Assembly: GCF_004004555.2 (NCBI RefSeq) | Contig: NZ_SACP01000015.1 | Coordinates: forward strand, 62,001 to 126,000 | Length of the DNA: 64,000 bases | Reading direction: 5' to 3' | Source of the DNA: Methylobacterium oryzihabitans | GTDB taxonomy: Bacteria > Pseudomonadota > Alphaproteobacteria > Rhizobiales > Beijerinckiaceae | Shown here: positions 20,760 through 27,841 of the stretch, one piece after another | How positions within the stretch are numbered: position 1 is the first letter of the stretch | Layout: every line of letters starts with the position of its first letter | Translations under genes and position numbers: made by a program | Notes under the pieces: generated by a model | The model's input: the letters and a program-made list of their open reading frames with translations, nothing else | What the model was told of the DNA's origin: nothing | Databases searched by the model: none

Positions 20760-21824
20760 ATGAATGCGCCTCCCATCCCGGACGGCGGAGCCGGCGGCTC
20801 CCTGCCGGACATCGCCGCGGTGGCCGCCTCGCTGAAGGCGGCGGCCCACGACAAGGCCCGGCGGATCCAGCAGATCACCGGACAGGTGAGGATGCTGGCC
20901 CTCAACGCCAAGATCGAGAGCAGCCGGGCCGGCGAGTTCGGGCGCGGCTTCACGGTGGTGGCCAACGAGGTCGGCACCGTCGGCGAGCACATCGCCGGGC
21001 TCGCCCGCGAGCTCGAGGCCGACGTGAGCGGCCGCATCAACGATCTCCAGGATCAGGTCGCCCGGATGGCCGAGCGGGCCCAGGGCGACCGCCTCGTCGA
21101 TCTCGCGCTCAACGCCATCGAGCTGATCGACCGCAACCTCTACGAGCGGACCTGCGACGTGCGCTGGTGGGCGACCGACTCGGCCGTGGTCGAGTGCGCC
21201 GCCGCCCCGTCCGAGGAGCGGGCCGCCCACGCCTCGCGCCGCCTCGGGGTGATCCTGTCGGCCTACACGGTCTATCTCGACCTGTGGCTGTGCGACCTCG
21301 ACGGCCGCGTCCTCGCCCACGGCCGGCCCGAGCGGTTCCCGGGCGTGCGCGGCGGGTCGGTGGCGCACGAGCCGTGGTTCCGCAAGGCGGCGGCGCTCGC
21401 CTCGGGCGACGACTACGTCGCGGGCGACATCCGGCGCGAGGAGCGCCTCGGCGGCGCCCAGGTGGCGACCTATTGCGCCAGCGTCCGGGCGGGCGGCGAG
21501 GCGTCGGGCGCGCCCCTGGGCGTCCTGGCGATCCATTTCGACTGGGAGCCCCAGGCCCGGGCGATCGTCCAGGGCGTGCGGGTGGCGCCCGAGGATCGCG
21601 GCCGCACCCGCGTCCTGCTGCTCGATGCCGCCCAGCGGGTGATCGCCGCGAGCGACGGAGCGGGGGTGCTGAGCGAGCGCGTCGCGCTGCGCCACGACGG
21701 GGCGCCGAGCGGCGTCTACCGCGACGCCGAGCGGCGCGCCACGGTCGCGTTCCACGCCACGCCCGGCTACGAGACCTATCGCGGCCTCGGCTGGTCCGGC
21801 GTCATCCTCCAGTCGGCGCCCTGA
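20760..21824 (+). CDS. soluble receptor-like protein: MCP signalling hairpin followed by a cache-type sensor domain
   Basis: 354 residues with no transmembrane segment. Residues about 35-75 match the tip of chemoreceptor signalling domains (QITGQVRMLALNAKIES then RAGEFGRGFTVVANEV), but the usual long flanking methylation helices are missing. From about 115 to the end is an alpha/beta domain with a long helix (NAIELIDRNLYERTCDVRWW) and features of a cache/PAS-like sensor. The order, signalling tip before sensor and both cytoplasmic, is inverted relative to standard receptors. It reads away from cheA and likely belongs to this che system. Ligand unknown. Confidence 0.75.
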   Translation: MNAPPIPDGGAGGSLPDIAAVAASLKAAAHDKARRIQQITGQVRMLALNAKIESSRAGEFGRGFTVVANEVGTVGEHIAGLARELEADVSGRINDLQDQVARMAERAQGDRLVDLALNAIELIDRNLYERTCDVRWWATDSAVVECAAAPSEERAAHASRRLGVILSAYTVYLDLWLCDLDGRVLAHGRPERFPGVRGGSVAHEPWFRKAAALASGDDYVAGDIRREERLGGAQVATYCASVRAGGEASGAPLGVLAIHFDWEPQARAIVQGVRVAPEDRGRTRVLLLDAAQRVIAASDGAGVLSERVALRHDGAPSGVYRDAERRATVAFHATPGYETYRGLGWSGVILQSAP

Positions 21825-21840
21825 GCGGAGGTCCGGCGCC

Positions 21841-22281
21841 TCAGTGCAGCGACGTCGGTGCGGCCGCGGCAGGCGCGCCCGCGCCTTCGCCGGCGGCCTC
21901 CTCCCCGTCCCACAGGGCGGCGCGGACGCGGGCGAGCCGCGCCTCTGCGTCGCGGGCGCGGGTCTCGGCCAGGGCGGTCTGCTCGGCCGCCGCCGAGACC
22001 GCGCCGTGGGCGGCGGCGAGGCGGTCCTCCAGGATGCGCAGCCGGTCCTGCTCCCCGGCGAGGCGGACGACCGCATCGTCCCGCTCCCGCTCGGCCGTCT
22101 CGACGCGCAAGGCCGAATCCCCGAGCGCCGTCTCGACCCGCTCGAGCATCCCCCGGGCCTGGAGCGCCAGCGCGCGCGCCCGCGCCTCCGCGCGGTCCGC
22201 CCGGGACACCGAGAGGCGCACCTTCTCGTTGGCCCGGCGCAGCAGGGCGAGGACGGTGCGGGAATCGACGGGAGACGGCAT
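21841..22281 (-). CDS. hypothetical coiled-coil protein
   Basis: 146 residues, almost wholly helical with heptad-like Ala/Arg/Glu/Leu composition (RADRAEARARALALQARGM; ERERDDAVVRLAGEQDRL), and an Ala/Pro/Gly-rich tail. No recognisable domain, signal or membrane segment. It lies tail-to-tail with the receptor-like gene with a 16-base gap. The start ATG (22279-22281) is chosen because the upstream extension is low complexity. Base composition fits real coding sequence; function unknown. Confidence 0.6.
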   Translation of the reverse strand: MPSPVDSRTVLALLRRANEKVRLSVSRADRAEARARALALQARGMLERVETALGDSALRVETAERERDDAVVRLAGEQDRLRILEDRLAAAHGAVSAAAEQTALAETRARDAEARLARVRAALWDGEEAAGEGAGAPAAAAPTSLH

Positions 22282-22382
22282 GGCGGAGCCCGGGCAATCG
22301 CTGCGATTCGCTCCGCATGGAAGCGCGCGGGCCAGCACGCCCGCGGATCAGGCTCCGGTCAAGGCCCTCCTGCGGGGCAGGC

Positions 22383-22599
22383 AAGGCAATCGGGTGAAAC
22401 CCGATTGTCGATCCGGCGGGCGCGGTGCGCTTTGCGCCCGAAGAGCGTCCCGCGCAGCGGGTCCGGGAGGACGAATGTCCTCTCGGACGCAGAGCGGAGC
22501 GAAAGCCAAAGTCACGGCGACACGACGTGTCGCGCGTGACTGCCGGCGTTTGAGGCCAAGCAACAAACCCAGGGCAATCGGGTTCACCCGATTGCCCTG
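22383..22599 (+). mobile_element. repeat family B (MITE-like), copy 1, with 11-bp target duplication
   Basis: 217 bases flanked by the direct repeat GCGGGGCAGGC (22372-22382 and 22600-22610). Begins AAGGCAATCGGG and ends CCCGATTGCCCTG, so the ends are inverted repeats; each end also folds as its own hairpin (CAATCGGGT/ACCCGATTG). The interior shares long stretches with copy 2: GTGCGCTTTGCGCCCGAAG, GCGACAC/GTGTCGC stem and GAGGCCAAGC. No coding capacity. The duplication marks insertion by a transposase supplied elsewhere. Confidence 0.85.
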
Positions 22600-22619
22600 G
22601 CGGGGCAGGCCTGCGCCGT

Positions 22620-23051
22620 TCAGCCGAACAGGCGACGGTGCTCGACGCTGATGCAGCGATCGGCGACCACCGCCATCCCGTGCTCCCTGGCCCGGCGCGT
22701 GGCCTGCGGATGCCGGATCCCGAGTTGCAGCCACAGGGCCGGCGCCCCGATCGCGATGGCCTCGTCCACCACCGCCGGAACGTGCTCGGGTCGGCGGAAG
22801 ACGTTCACGAGGTCCACCCTCTCGCCGAGGTCGCGCAGGCCGGCCCGAAACGGCATCCCGTCGAGATCCCGACCTAACGCCGTCGGGTTGACCGGGATCA
22901 CCCGGTAGCCGGCGCGGACAAGAAAGCGGGCGATTCCGCTGCTCGGGCGCCACGGGTCGGGGCTCGCCCCCACCACCGCGATCGTGCGGGCCCCGGCGAG
23001 CAGCCGGCGCATCAGGGCGGCCTCGCCGTCCCCGTCCGGGTCGTCCCTCAT
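22620..23051 (-). CDS. CoA-binding domain protein (YccU-like)
   Basis: 143 residues, one Rossmann-type CoA-binding domain as in the N-terminus of succinyl-CoA synthetase alpha. Motifs: TIAVVGASPDPWRPSSG with the nucleotide glycines, YRVIPVNPT, VDLVNVFRRPEHVP, ALWLQLGIRHPQA and the end VVADRCISVEH. Family members bind CoA, but no reaction is established. Stands alone between repeat B (20 bases downstream of its stop) and repeat A. Confidence 0.9.
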   Translation of the reverse strand: MRDDPDGDGEAALMRRLLAGARTIAVVGASPDPWRPSSGIARFLVRAGYRVIPVNPTALGRDLDGMPFRAGLRDLGERVDLVNVFRRPEHVPAVVDEAIAIGAPALWLQLGIRHPQATRRAREHGMAVVADRCISVEHRRLFG

Positions 23052-23101
23052 CCCGTCACCTCCGCCGGATCAACCCGCCCGGGCCGGCGTTGGCTCCGGG
23101 C

Positions 23102-23233
23102 TGATGCGATTTCCGGAAGGTTCCTTGCGGGAATCGCATCACGAGCCCGCGCGGCACTTGAGCGAAGCCGATGTCCGGATCGCGAATGCGATCCCGCAGG
23201 GATCGCCAGAAGCGATCGATCGGACATCGCATG
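23102..23233 (+). repeat. repeat family A, copy 3
   Basis: Hairpin 1 arms TGATGCGATT (23102-23111) and AATCGCATCA (23132-23141), extended imperfectly by CCGGAAG. Linker AGCCCGCGCGGC and GAGCGAAGCC. Hairpin 2 arms GATGTCCG (23170-23177) and CGGACATC (23221-23228), perfectly paired and different from the other copies. The hairpin 2 loop is enlarged by an extra small palindrome, GCGATCCCGCAGGGATCGC. The element ends 13 bases before the next start codon. Confidence 0.8.
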
Positions 23234-23246
23234 ACGGAGAGCGACC

Positions 23247-23660
23247 ATGCCGGAGATCGCGGGCATTCTCGAAACGGTCCTGTACGTGGACGACCTCGAC
23301 CGGGCGGCCGCGTTCTGGGGCGGGCCGATGGGGCTGACCTGCCTTCACGCCGACCACCGGATGCGCGCCTACGACGTCGCCGGCCGCGGCGTGCTGCTGC
23401 TGTTTCCCCGCGGCGGCTCGCTGCACCCGATCGAGACCCCCGGCGGCACCATCCCGCCTCACGACGGTAGCGGACCGCTCCACCTCGCCCTGTCGATCCC
23501 GGCCGACGGGCTGGCGGACTGGGAGCACCACCTCGGCGAGGCCGGCATCGCCGTCGAGGGCCGCACGGTCCGGCCCCGCGGCGGCACCAGCCTGTACTTC
23601 CGCGATCCCGACGGCCACCTCGTCGAACTCGCCACGCCGGGCCTCTGGCGCGGCTATTGA
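23247..23660 (+). CDS. VOC (glyoxalase/bleomycin resistance) family protein
   Basis: 137 residues, two beta-alpha-beta-beta-beta modules. Opens ILETVLYVDDLDRAAAFW and ends SLYFRDPDGHLVELATPG, with His in PLHLALSI and the terminal Glu as likely metal ligands. Members include glyoxalase I, dioxygenases and antibiotic-binding proteins, so substrate cannot be set. The ATG has GGAGAG eight bases upstream; repeat A occupies its 5' leader, so its transcript probably carries the element. Confidence 0.85.
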   Translation: MPEIAGILETVLYVDDLDRAAAFWGGPMGLTCLHADHRMRAYDVAGRGVLLLFPRGGSLHPIETPGGTIPPHDGSGPLHLALSIPADGLADWEHHLGEAGIAVEGRTVRPRGGTSLYFRDPDGHLVELATPGLWRGY

Positions 23661-23707
23661 GGAGGTCGGTCGTCCTGATCCGCCGAGAGGACGAGCGCGT
23701 CCCGGGT

Positions 23708-24331
23708 TCAGAACTCGATGCCCTCCTGCGCCCGCACGCCGGCGGCGAAGTGGTGCTTGACCTGCCCCATCTCGGTGACGAGGTCGGCGGCCGCGATCAG
23801 CTCGGGCTTGGCGTTGCGTCCGGTCACCACGACGTGCAGGTCGGGCCGGCGCGCCGCCAGTTCCGCCACCACCTCGGCCAGGGGCAGCTGCTCGTAGCGC
23901 AGCGCGATGTTCAGTTCGTCGAGGATCAGCAGCCGCAGCGAGGGATCGGCCATCAGTTCCCGGGTCTTGTCCCAGGCCCGCCCGGCGGCGGCGACGTCGC
24001 GGGCGCGGTCCTGGGTCTCCCAGGTGAAGCCCTCGCCCATCGTGTGCCAGACCACCCGGTCGCCGAACGCCGCGAGCGCCTGCTTCTCGCCGGTCTCCCA
24101 CGCGCCCTTGACGAACTGCACCACGCCGACCCGCCAGCCGCGGCCGAGCGCCCGCAGCATCAGCCCGAACGCCGCCGTCGACTTGCCCTTGCCCGGGCCG
24201 GTATGGACGATGAGCAGGCCCTTCTCGATGGTCTTGCCGGCCACCTCGGCGTCCTGCACCGCCTTGCGCTTGGCCATCTTGGCGCGGTGGCGCTCGGCCT
24301 CCTCGGGACCGACGGTCTCGTCCGGGTTCAT
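23708..24331 (-). CDS. cobO: cob(I)yrinic acid a,c-diamide adenosyltransferase
   Basis: 207 residues. Attaches the 5'-deoxyadenosyl group of ATP to reduced corrinoids (CobO/BtuR/CobA type). P-loop HTGPGKGKST at 43-52, then VVQFVKGAW, LLILDELNIALRY and VVTGRNAKPELI, all typical of the family. Acts after cobalt insertion. Its ATG overlaps the cobP stop (ATGA), showing translational coupling. Confidence 0.96.
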   Translation of the reverse strand: MNPDETVGPEEAERHRAKMAKRKAVQDAEVAGKTIEKGLLIVHTGPGKGKSTAAFGLMLRALGRGWRVGVVQFVKGAWETGEKQALAAFGDRVVWHTMGEGFTWETQDRARDVAAAGRAWDKTRELMADPSLRLLILDELNIALRYEQLPLAEVVAELAARRPDLHVVVTGRNAKPELIAAADLVTEMGQVKHHFAAGVRAQEGIEF

Positions 24332-24867
24332 CGCGTCTCCTCCTTCAGGGTCAGGGGTAGTCCCGCCACGATCATCACCACCCGGTCGGCGCGGGCGGCG
24401 AGGCGCTGGTTGAGGCGCCCGGCTTCGTCGCGAAAGCGCCGCGCCAGGGCGTTGTCGGGCACGATGCCGAGCCCGACCTCGTTCGACACCAGCACCAGCG
24501 GCCCCGGCGCCGCCGCGCAGGCCGCCTCCAGCGCCGCGGCCTCGGCGGACAGGTCGGACTCGGCCAGCATGACGTTGGTCAGCCACAGGGTCAGGCAGTC
24601 GACCAGGGCCGGGCGGCCGGGGGGCAGCGCCGCGACGGCGCCGGCGAGGTCGTTGGGGGCGTCGATCGTCTCCCAGCCGGCGGGGCGGCGGGCGCGGTGG
24701 AGCGCGATCCGCTCGCGCATCTCGTCGTCGAAGGCCTGCGCGGTGGCGATGTAGGTCCAGGGCCCGGGGGACCGCTCGATCAGCGCCTCGGCATGGGCGC
24801 TCTTGCCCGAGCGGGCGCCGCCGAGCACCAGGGTCAGCCGCGGCGGCGGGGAAGGATCGGGGGGCAC
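24328..24867 (-). CDS. cobP: bifunctional adenosylcobinamide kinase / adenosylcobinamide-phosphate guanylyltransferase
   Basis: 179 residues. Activates adenosylcobinamide to its GDP derivative for nucleotide-loop assembly (CobP/CobU). P-loop GGARSGKS at 16-23, YIATAQAFDDEM carrying the region before the family His/Arg pair, VDCLTLWLTNVM and SNEVGLGIVPDN are all present. First gene of the cobP-cobO pair, divergent from the riboswitch-led operon with about 90 bases between its ATG and the riboswitch. Confidence 0.95.
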   Translation of the reverse strand: MPPDPSPPPRLTLVLGGARSGKSAHAEALIERSPGPWTYIATAQAFDDEMRERIALHRARRPAGWETIDAPNDLAGAVAALPPGRPALVDCLTLWLTNVMLAESDLSAEAAALEAACAAAPGPLVLVSNEVGLGIVPDNALARRFRDEAGRLNQRLAARADRVVMIVAGLPLTLKEETR

Positions 24868-24954
24868 GGGCGGACATCCGGTGAGAAGGCGGGGACGGCC
24901 CGTGTCGCGGGGCGAACGTCCATTTGCAACCCCGCCCGCGAGGCGCTAGGGTCG

Positions 24955-25125
24955 CGCCCGACGGTGCCTCGGCAACGAGGTGAAAAGGGAACGCGGGACG
25001 GGGACGGACCCCGAAGCCGCGGCTGCCCCCGCAACTGTGAGCGGCGGCGCCTGCCAACGGCCACTGGAGCGATCCGGGAAGGCGGCGGGTGCGTCCAACG
25101 CCGCGAGCCAGGAGACCTGCCGTCC
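24955..25125 (+). promoter_or_regulatory. cobalamin (B12) riboswitch
   Basis: The conserved parts are in order: GGTGCCTCGGCAACGAGG, GAAAAGGGAAC, GCCGCGGCTGCCCCCGCAAC with TGTGAGCGG, the B12-box GCCACTGG (25060-25067), CCGGGAAGGCG, and GCGAGCCAGGAGACCTGCC. It binds adenosylcobalamin and should lower expression of cbtB and the genes behind it. A GCCGCC/GGCGGC stem just before the cbtB ribosome-binding site GGCAGGAG could be the expression platform, implying translational control; that last step is inference. Confidence 0.95.
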
Positions 25126-25169
25126 CCCGCAATCCCTCGACGCCGCCGGCGGGGCGGCAGGAGTTCGCC

Positions 25170-25346
25170 ATGGTCGCCCTCACCCGTACCCTCTCCCCCG
25201 CCCTCGCCGGCGAGCGTCTCGGCGCCGTGCTGATGGCCGGTCTGCTCGGCCTCGGGCTGCTGTTCGTGTCGGGCTTCGCCCCGACCGTGGCGCTGCACAA
25301 CGCCGCCCACGACTGGCGCCACACCCACAACTTCCCCTGCCACTGA
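25170..25346 (+). CDS. cbtB: cobalt transporter subunit CbtB
   Basis: 58 residues: one transmembrane helix (about 19-38) and the family's C-terminal metal motif HNAAHDWRHTHNFPCH with five His and one Cys. With CbtA it forms a B12-regulated cobalt importer. GGCAGGAG lies seven bases before the ATG. First gene after the riboswitch. Confidence 0.95.
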   Translation: MVALTRTLSPALAGERLGAVLMAGLLGLGLLFVSGFAPTVALHNAAHDWRHTHNFPCH

Positions 25347-25430
25347 GCCGCCGCCGCGCTTCATGCGCCGCGATGCGCCGCCCGGCCTGAGGCCCGGCGG
25401 CCTTTCGGCGCTTGCCGCAGGGACCCCCTC

Positions 25431-26174
25431 ATGACGATCCGCCTGCTGTCGGCCGCCCTGGTCGCCGGCTTCCTGGCCGCCTGCGTGGCGTCGGGGCTGC
25501 AACTCGCCCTGACCTCGCCGCTGATCCGCGAAGCCGAAACCTACGAGACCCAGTCCGCCCTGCCCGCCCCCGGCGGCCACGCCGCCTTGCGCGCCAACCC
25601 GCTGATCGTCCAGGCCCATGCCGGGCACGGCGGCGGCGACGAGTGGCAGCCCGCCGCCGGCCTGCCGCGCCTCGCCTTCACGGCGCTGGCGACGCTGGTC
25701 AGCGGCGTCGGCTACGCCCTGCTGCTCGGCGCCGCCCTGGTGGCGTCGGGCCGCGGCATCAGCGCCGGCGAGGCCCTGCGCTTCGGCATCGGCGGGTTCC
25801 TGGCGGCGAGCCTCGCCCCCGCCATCGGCCTGCCGCCGGAACTGCCGGGGATCGAGGCCGCCGCGCTGGAATCGCGCCAGTTCTGGTGGGTCGCCACCGC
25901 CGCCGCCACCGCCGCCGGCCTCGGGCTGATCGCGCTGCGCCGCACGCCGGTCGCGGTCGCCGCCGGAATCGTGCTCATCGCCGCGCCGCAGGTCTGGGGC
26001 GCGCCGCCGGCGCCCGATAGCGTCAGCCTGCTTCCCGCCGCCACCGCGGCGAAGTTCGCCGCCCGCTCGCTCGCCATCGCCTTCGTGTTCTGGGCGGTGC
26101 TCGGCCTCGGCTTCGGCTGGGCCTGGAACGCGGTCGCCCGCGGCCGGGCCGCCCCGGGCGTGGGGAGCGCGTGA
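25431..26174 (+). CDS. cbtA: cobalt transporter subunit CbtA
   Basis: 247 residues with about five to six hydrophobic helices (near 5-25, 80-102, 112-130, 150-168, 172-190, 215-235). The His-rich HAGHGGGDEW after the first helix and the segment FWAVLGLGFGWAW match the CbtA family. It is the channel partner of CbtB. A GC-rich stem with one mismatch (GCCGCCCGGCC) lies in the 84-base gap after cbtB and may tune the CbtB:CbtA ratio. Its stop overlaps the next start (TGATG). Confidence 0.93.
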   Translation: MTIRLLSAALVAGFLAACVASGLQLALTSPLIREAETYETQSALPAPGGHAALRANPLIVQAHAGHGGGDEWQPAAGLPRLAFTALATLVSGVGYALLLGAALVASGRGISAGEALRFGIGGFLAASLAPAIGLPPELPGIEAAALESRQFWWVATAAATAAGLGLIALRRTPVAVAAGIVLIAAPQVWGAPPAPDSVSLLPAATAAKFAARSLAIAFVFWAVLGLGFGWAWNAVARGRAAPGVGSA

Positions 26175-26563
26175 TGGAGCCCGTCACCCTCTACGTCTGC
26201 ACCACCTGCCGGATGGCCGACGACCCGGCCGACGGCCCGCGCGCCGGCCGGCGCCTGTTCGACGCCCTCGGCGAGGCGCTCGCCGCCGCGCCGGCCCCGG
26301 TGCGGCTCGAACCGGTCGAGTGCCTGTCGGTGTGCAAGCGCCCCTGCACGGTCGCGGTGGCCTCGCCGGGCCGCTGGACCTACGTTTACGGCGACTTCGC
26401 CGCCGCGCCGGACGCCGCCCGCACGATCCTCGACGGGCTCGGCCTCTACGCCGACGCGCCCGACGGCCTCGTGCCCTGGCGCGCCCGCCCCGAAGCCTTC
26501 CGCAAGGGCGTCGTCGCCCGCATCCCTCCCGCCGCGGCCCCGCCGCCGGAGCCCGCCGCATGA
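26174..26563 (+). CDS. DUF1636 family protein (thioredoxin-like, probable metal or [2Fe-2S] binding)
   Basis: 129 residues. Starts VTLYVCTTCR and has CLSVCKRPCTVAV near 55, the four-Cys pattern of [2Fe-2S] thioredoxin-like ferredoxins; then WTYVYGDF. Genes of this family sit in cobalamin operons next to cobW. A role in metal handling or as electron donor to CobG is inference. Start is ambiguous between GTG 26171 and ATG 26174; the ATG gives a one-base overlap with cbtA. It overlaps cobW by four bases. Confidence 0.85.
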   Translation: MEPVTLYVCTTCRMADDPADGPRAGRRLFDALGEALAAAPAPVRLEPVECLSVCKRPCTVAVASPGRWTYVYGDFAAAPDAARTILDGLGLYADAPDGLVPWRARPEAFRKGVVARIPPAAAPPPEPAA

Positions 26564-27594
26564 CCCTCCTGCGCAAGATCCCCTGCACCATCGTCACCGG
26601 CTTCCTCGGGGCCGGCAAGACCACCCTCGTGCGCCACGCCGTCGAGCACAACGACGGCCGGCGCCTCGCGATCATCGTCAACGAGTTCGGCGATGTCGGC
26701 TTCGACGGCTCGCTGCTGGCGAGCTGCGGCGTGCCCGGCTGCGACGAGGATGCGGTGGTGGAACTGGCCAACGGCTGCATCTGCTGCACCGTCGCCGACG
26801 ACTTCGTGCCGGCGCTCAACAAGCTCCTCGACCGGCCCGAACCGCCCGAGCACATCCTGATCGAGACCTCGGGCCTCGCCCTGCCCAAGCCCCTGGTCCA
26901 GGCGTTTCACTGGCCGGCGATCCGCTCGCGGGTGACGGTCGACGGCGTCGTGGCGGTGGTGGACGGGCCGGCGGTGGCGGCCGGCGTGTTCGCCGACGAC
27001 CCCGAGGCCCTCGCCGCCCAGCGCGCCGAGGATGCCAGCGTCGACCACGACAACCCGCTCGAGGAGGTGTTCGAGGACCAGCTCCTCTGCGCCGACCTCG
27101 TGGTGGTCAACAAGGCCGACCGCCTCGACGAGGCCGGCCGCGCCGCGGTCCGCGCCACGATCGAGGGCCACCTGCCGCGCGCCGTGAAGATGGTCGAGAC
27201 CGCCCACGGCGCCCTCGACCCGCGGGTGCTGCTCGGAATCAATGCCGCCGCCGAGGACGACCTCGCCGCCCGCCCCTCGCACCACGATTCCGAGGACGGC
27301 CACGACCACGACGACTTCGACAGCGTCGCGCTCTCCGTCGGCACCGCCGGCACGCCCGACGACCTCGCGATCCGGGTCGGCCGCGCCGCCGAGGTGCCGG
27401 GAGTGCTGCGGATCAAGGGGTTCTGCGAGGTGCAGGGCAAGCCGATGCGCCTCGTCGTGCAAGGCGTCGGCCAGCGCATCGCCCACCATTACGACCGCCC
27501 CTGGCGCCCGGGCGAGTTCCGCGACGGCCGGCTGGTGGTGATCGGGCTCAAGGGCTTCGACCGCGACGCGGTGGCGACGGCGCTGAGGGGGTAG
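26560..27594 (+). CDS. cobW: CobW GTPase, cobalt metallochaperone of B12 synthesis
   Basis: 344 residues of the G3E GTPase family. P-loop GFLGAGKTT at 14-22, the metal-site motif CICC (Cys73, Cys75, Cys76), DLVVVNKADRL as the guanine motif, and a His/Asp-rich loop (SHHDSEDGHDHDD near 245) before the C-terminal domain. Expected to deliver Co(II) to the CobN-S-T chelatase, whose CobN subunit is encoded next. Overlaps the DUF1636 stop by ATGA. Confidence 0.96.
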   Translation: MTLLRKIPCTIVTGFLGAGKTTLVRHAVEHNDGRRLAIIVNEFGDVGFDGSLLASCGVPGCDEDAVVELANGCICCTVADDFVPALNKLLDRPEPPEHILIETSGLALPKPLVQAFHWPAIRSRVTVDGVVAVVDGPAVAAGVFADDPEALAAQRAEDASVDHDNPLEEVFEDQLLCADLVVVNKADRLDEAGRAAVRATIEGHLPRAVKMVETAHGALDPRVLLGINAAAEDDLAARPSHHDSEDGHDHDDFDSVALSVGTAGTPDDLAIRVGRAAEVPGVLRIKGFCEVQGKPMRLVVQGVGQRIAHHYDRPWRPGEFRDGRLVVIGLKGFDRDAVATALRG

Positions 27595-27604
27595 GCGCGC
27601 GACG

Positions 27605-27774
27605 AACCCTCCCCCCTCTGCGGGGGAGGGTGGCGAGTGCAGCGAGCCGGGAGAGGGGAACGCGACGCTTCAGAAGGTAGCGCCCCTCGTCACTGTCGCG
27701 CCTTTTCCGGAAGCGGCTTCCCCTCTCCCGCCCGGCCTCCGCCGGGCACCTTCCCCCGCAGAGGGGGGAGGGTT
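27605..27774. repeat. repeat family C, copy between cobW and cobN
   Basis: 27-base terminal blocks, 27605-27631 and 27748-27774, are reverse complements at 26 of 27 positions; each folds alone (CTCCCCC-GCAG-type). Inside lies a second inverted pair, GAGAGGGGAA and TTCCCCTCTC. It fills the 247-base gap between cobW and cobN, the largest gap in the cob operon, so it may cause partial termination or RNA processing. No gene in it. Confidence 0.8.
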
Positions 27775-27841
27775 GGGGTGGCGCACGAAACACACCGCCC
27801 CTCCAACCGGTTGACCCCACCGAAAGGACCCACCCTCCCCC

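Noticed and set aside
17498..22651. Very long open frame (about 1,700 codons) on the plus strand
   Set aside because: It lies antisense to cheA and coiled-coil gene sequence; its composition (His/Arg/Gly/Asp runs) is the reverse-complement shadow expected in very G+C-rich coding DNA.
24834..25628. Minus-strand frame of about 260 codons across the cbtB region
   Set aside because: It is opposite the riboswitch, cbtB and cbtA; low-complexity Gly/Arg content.
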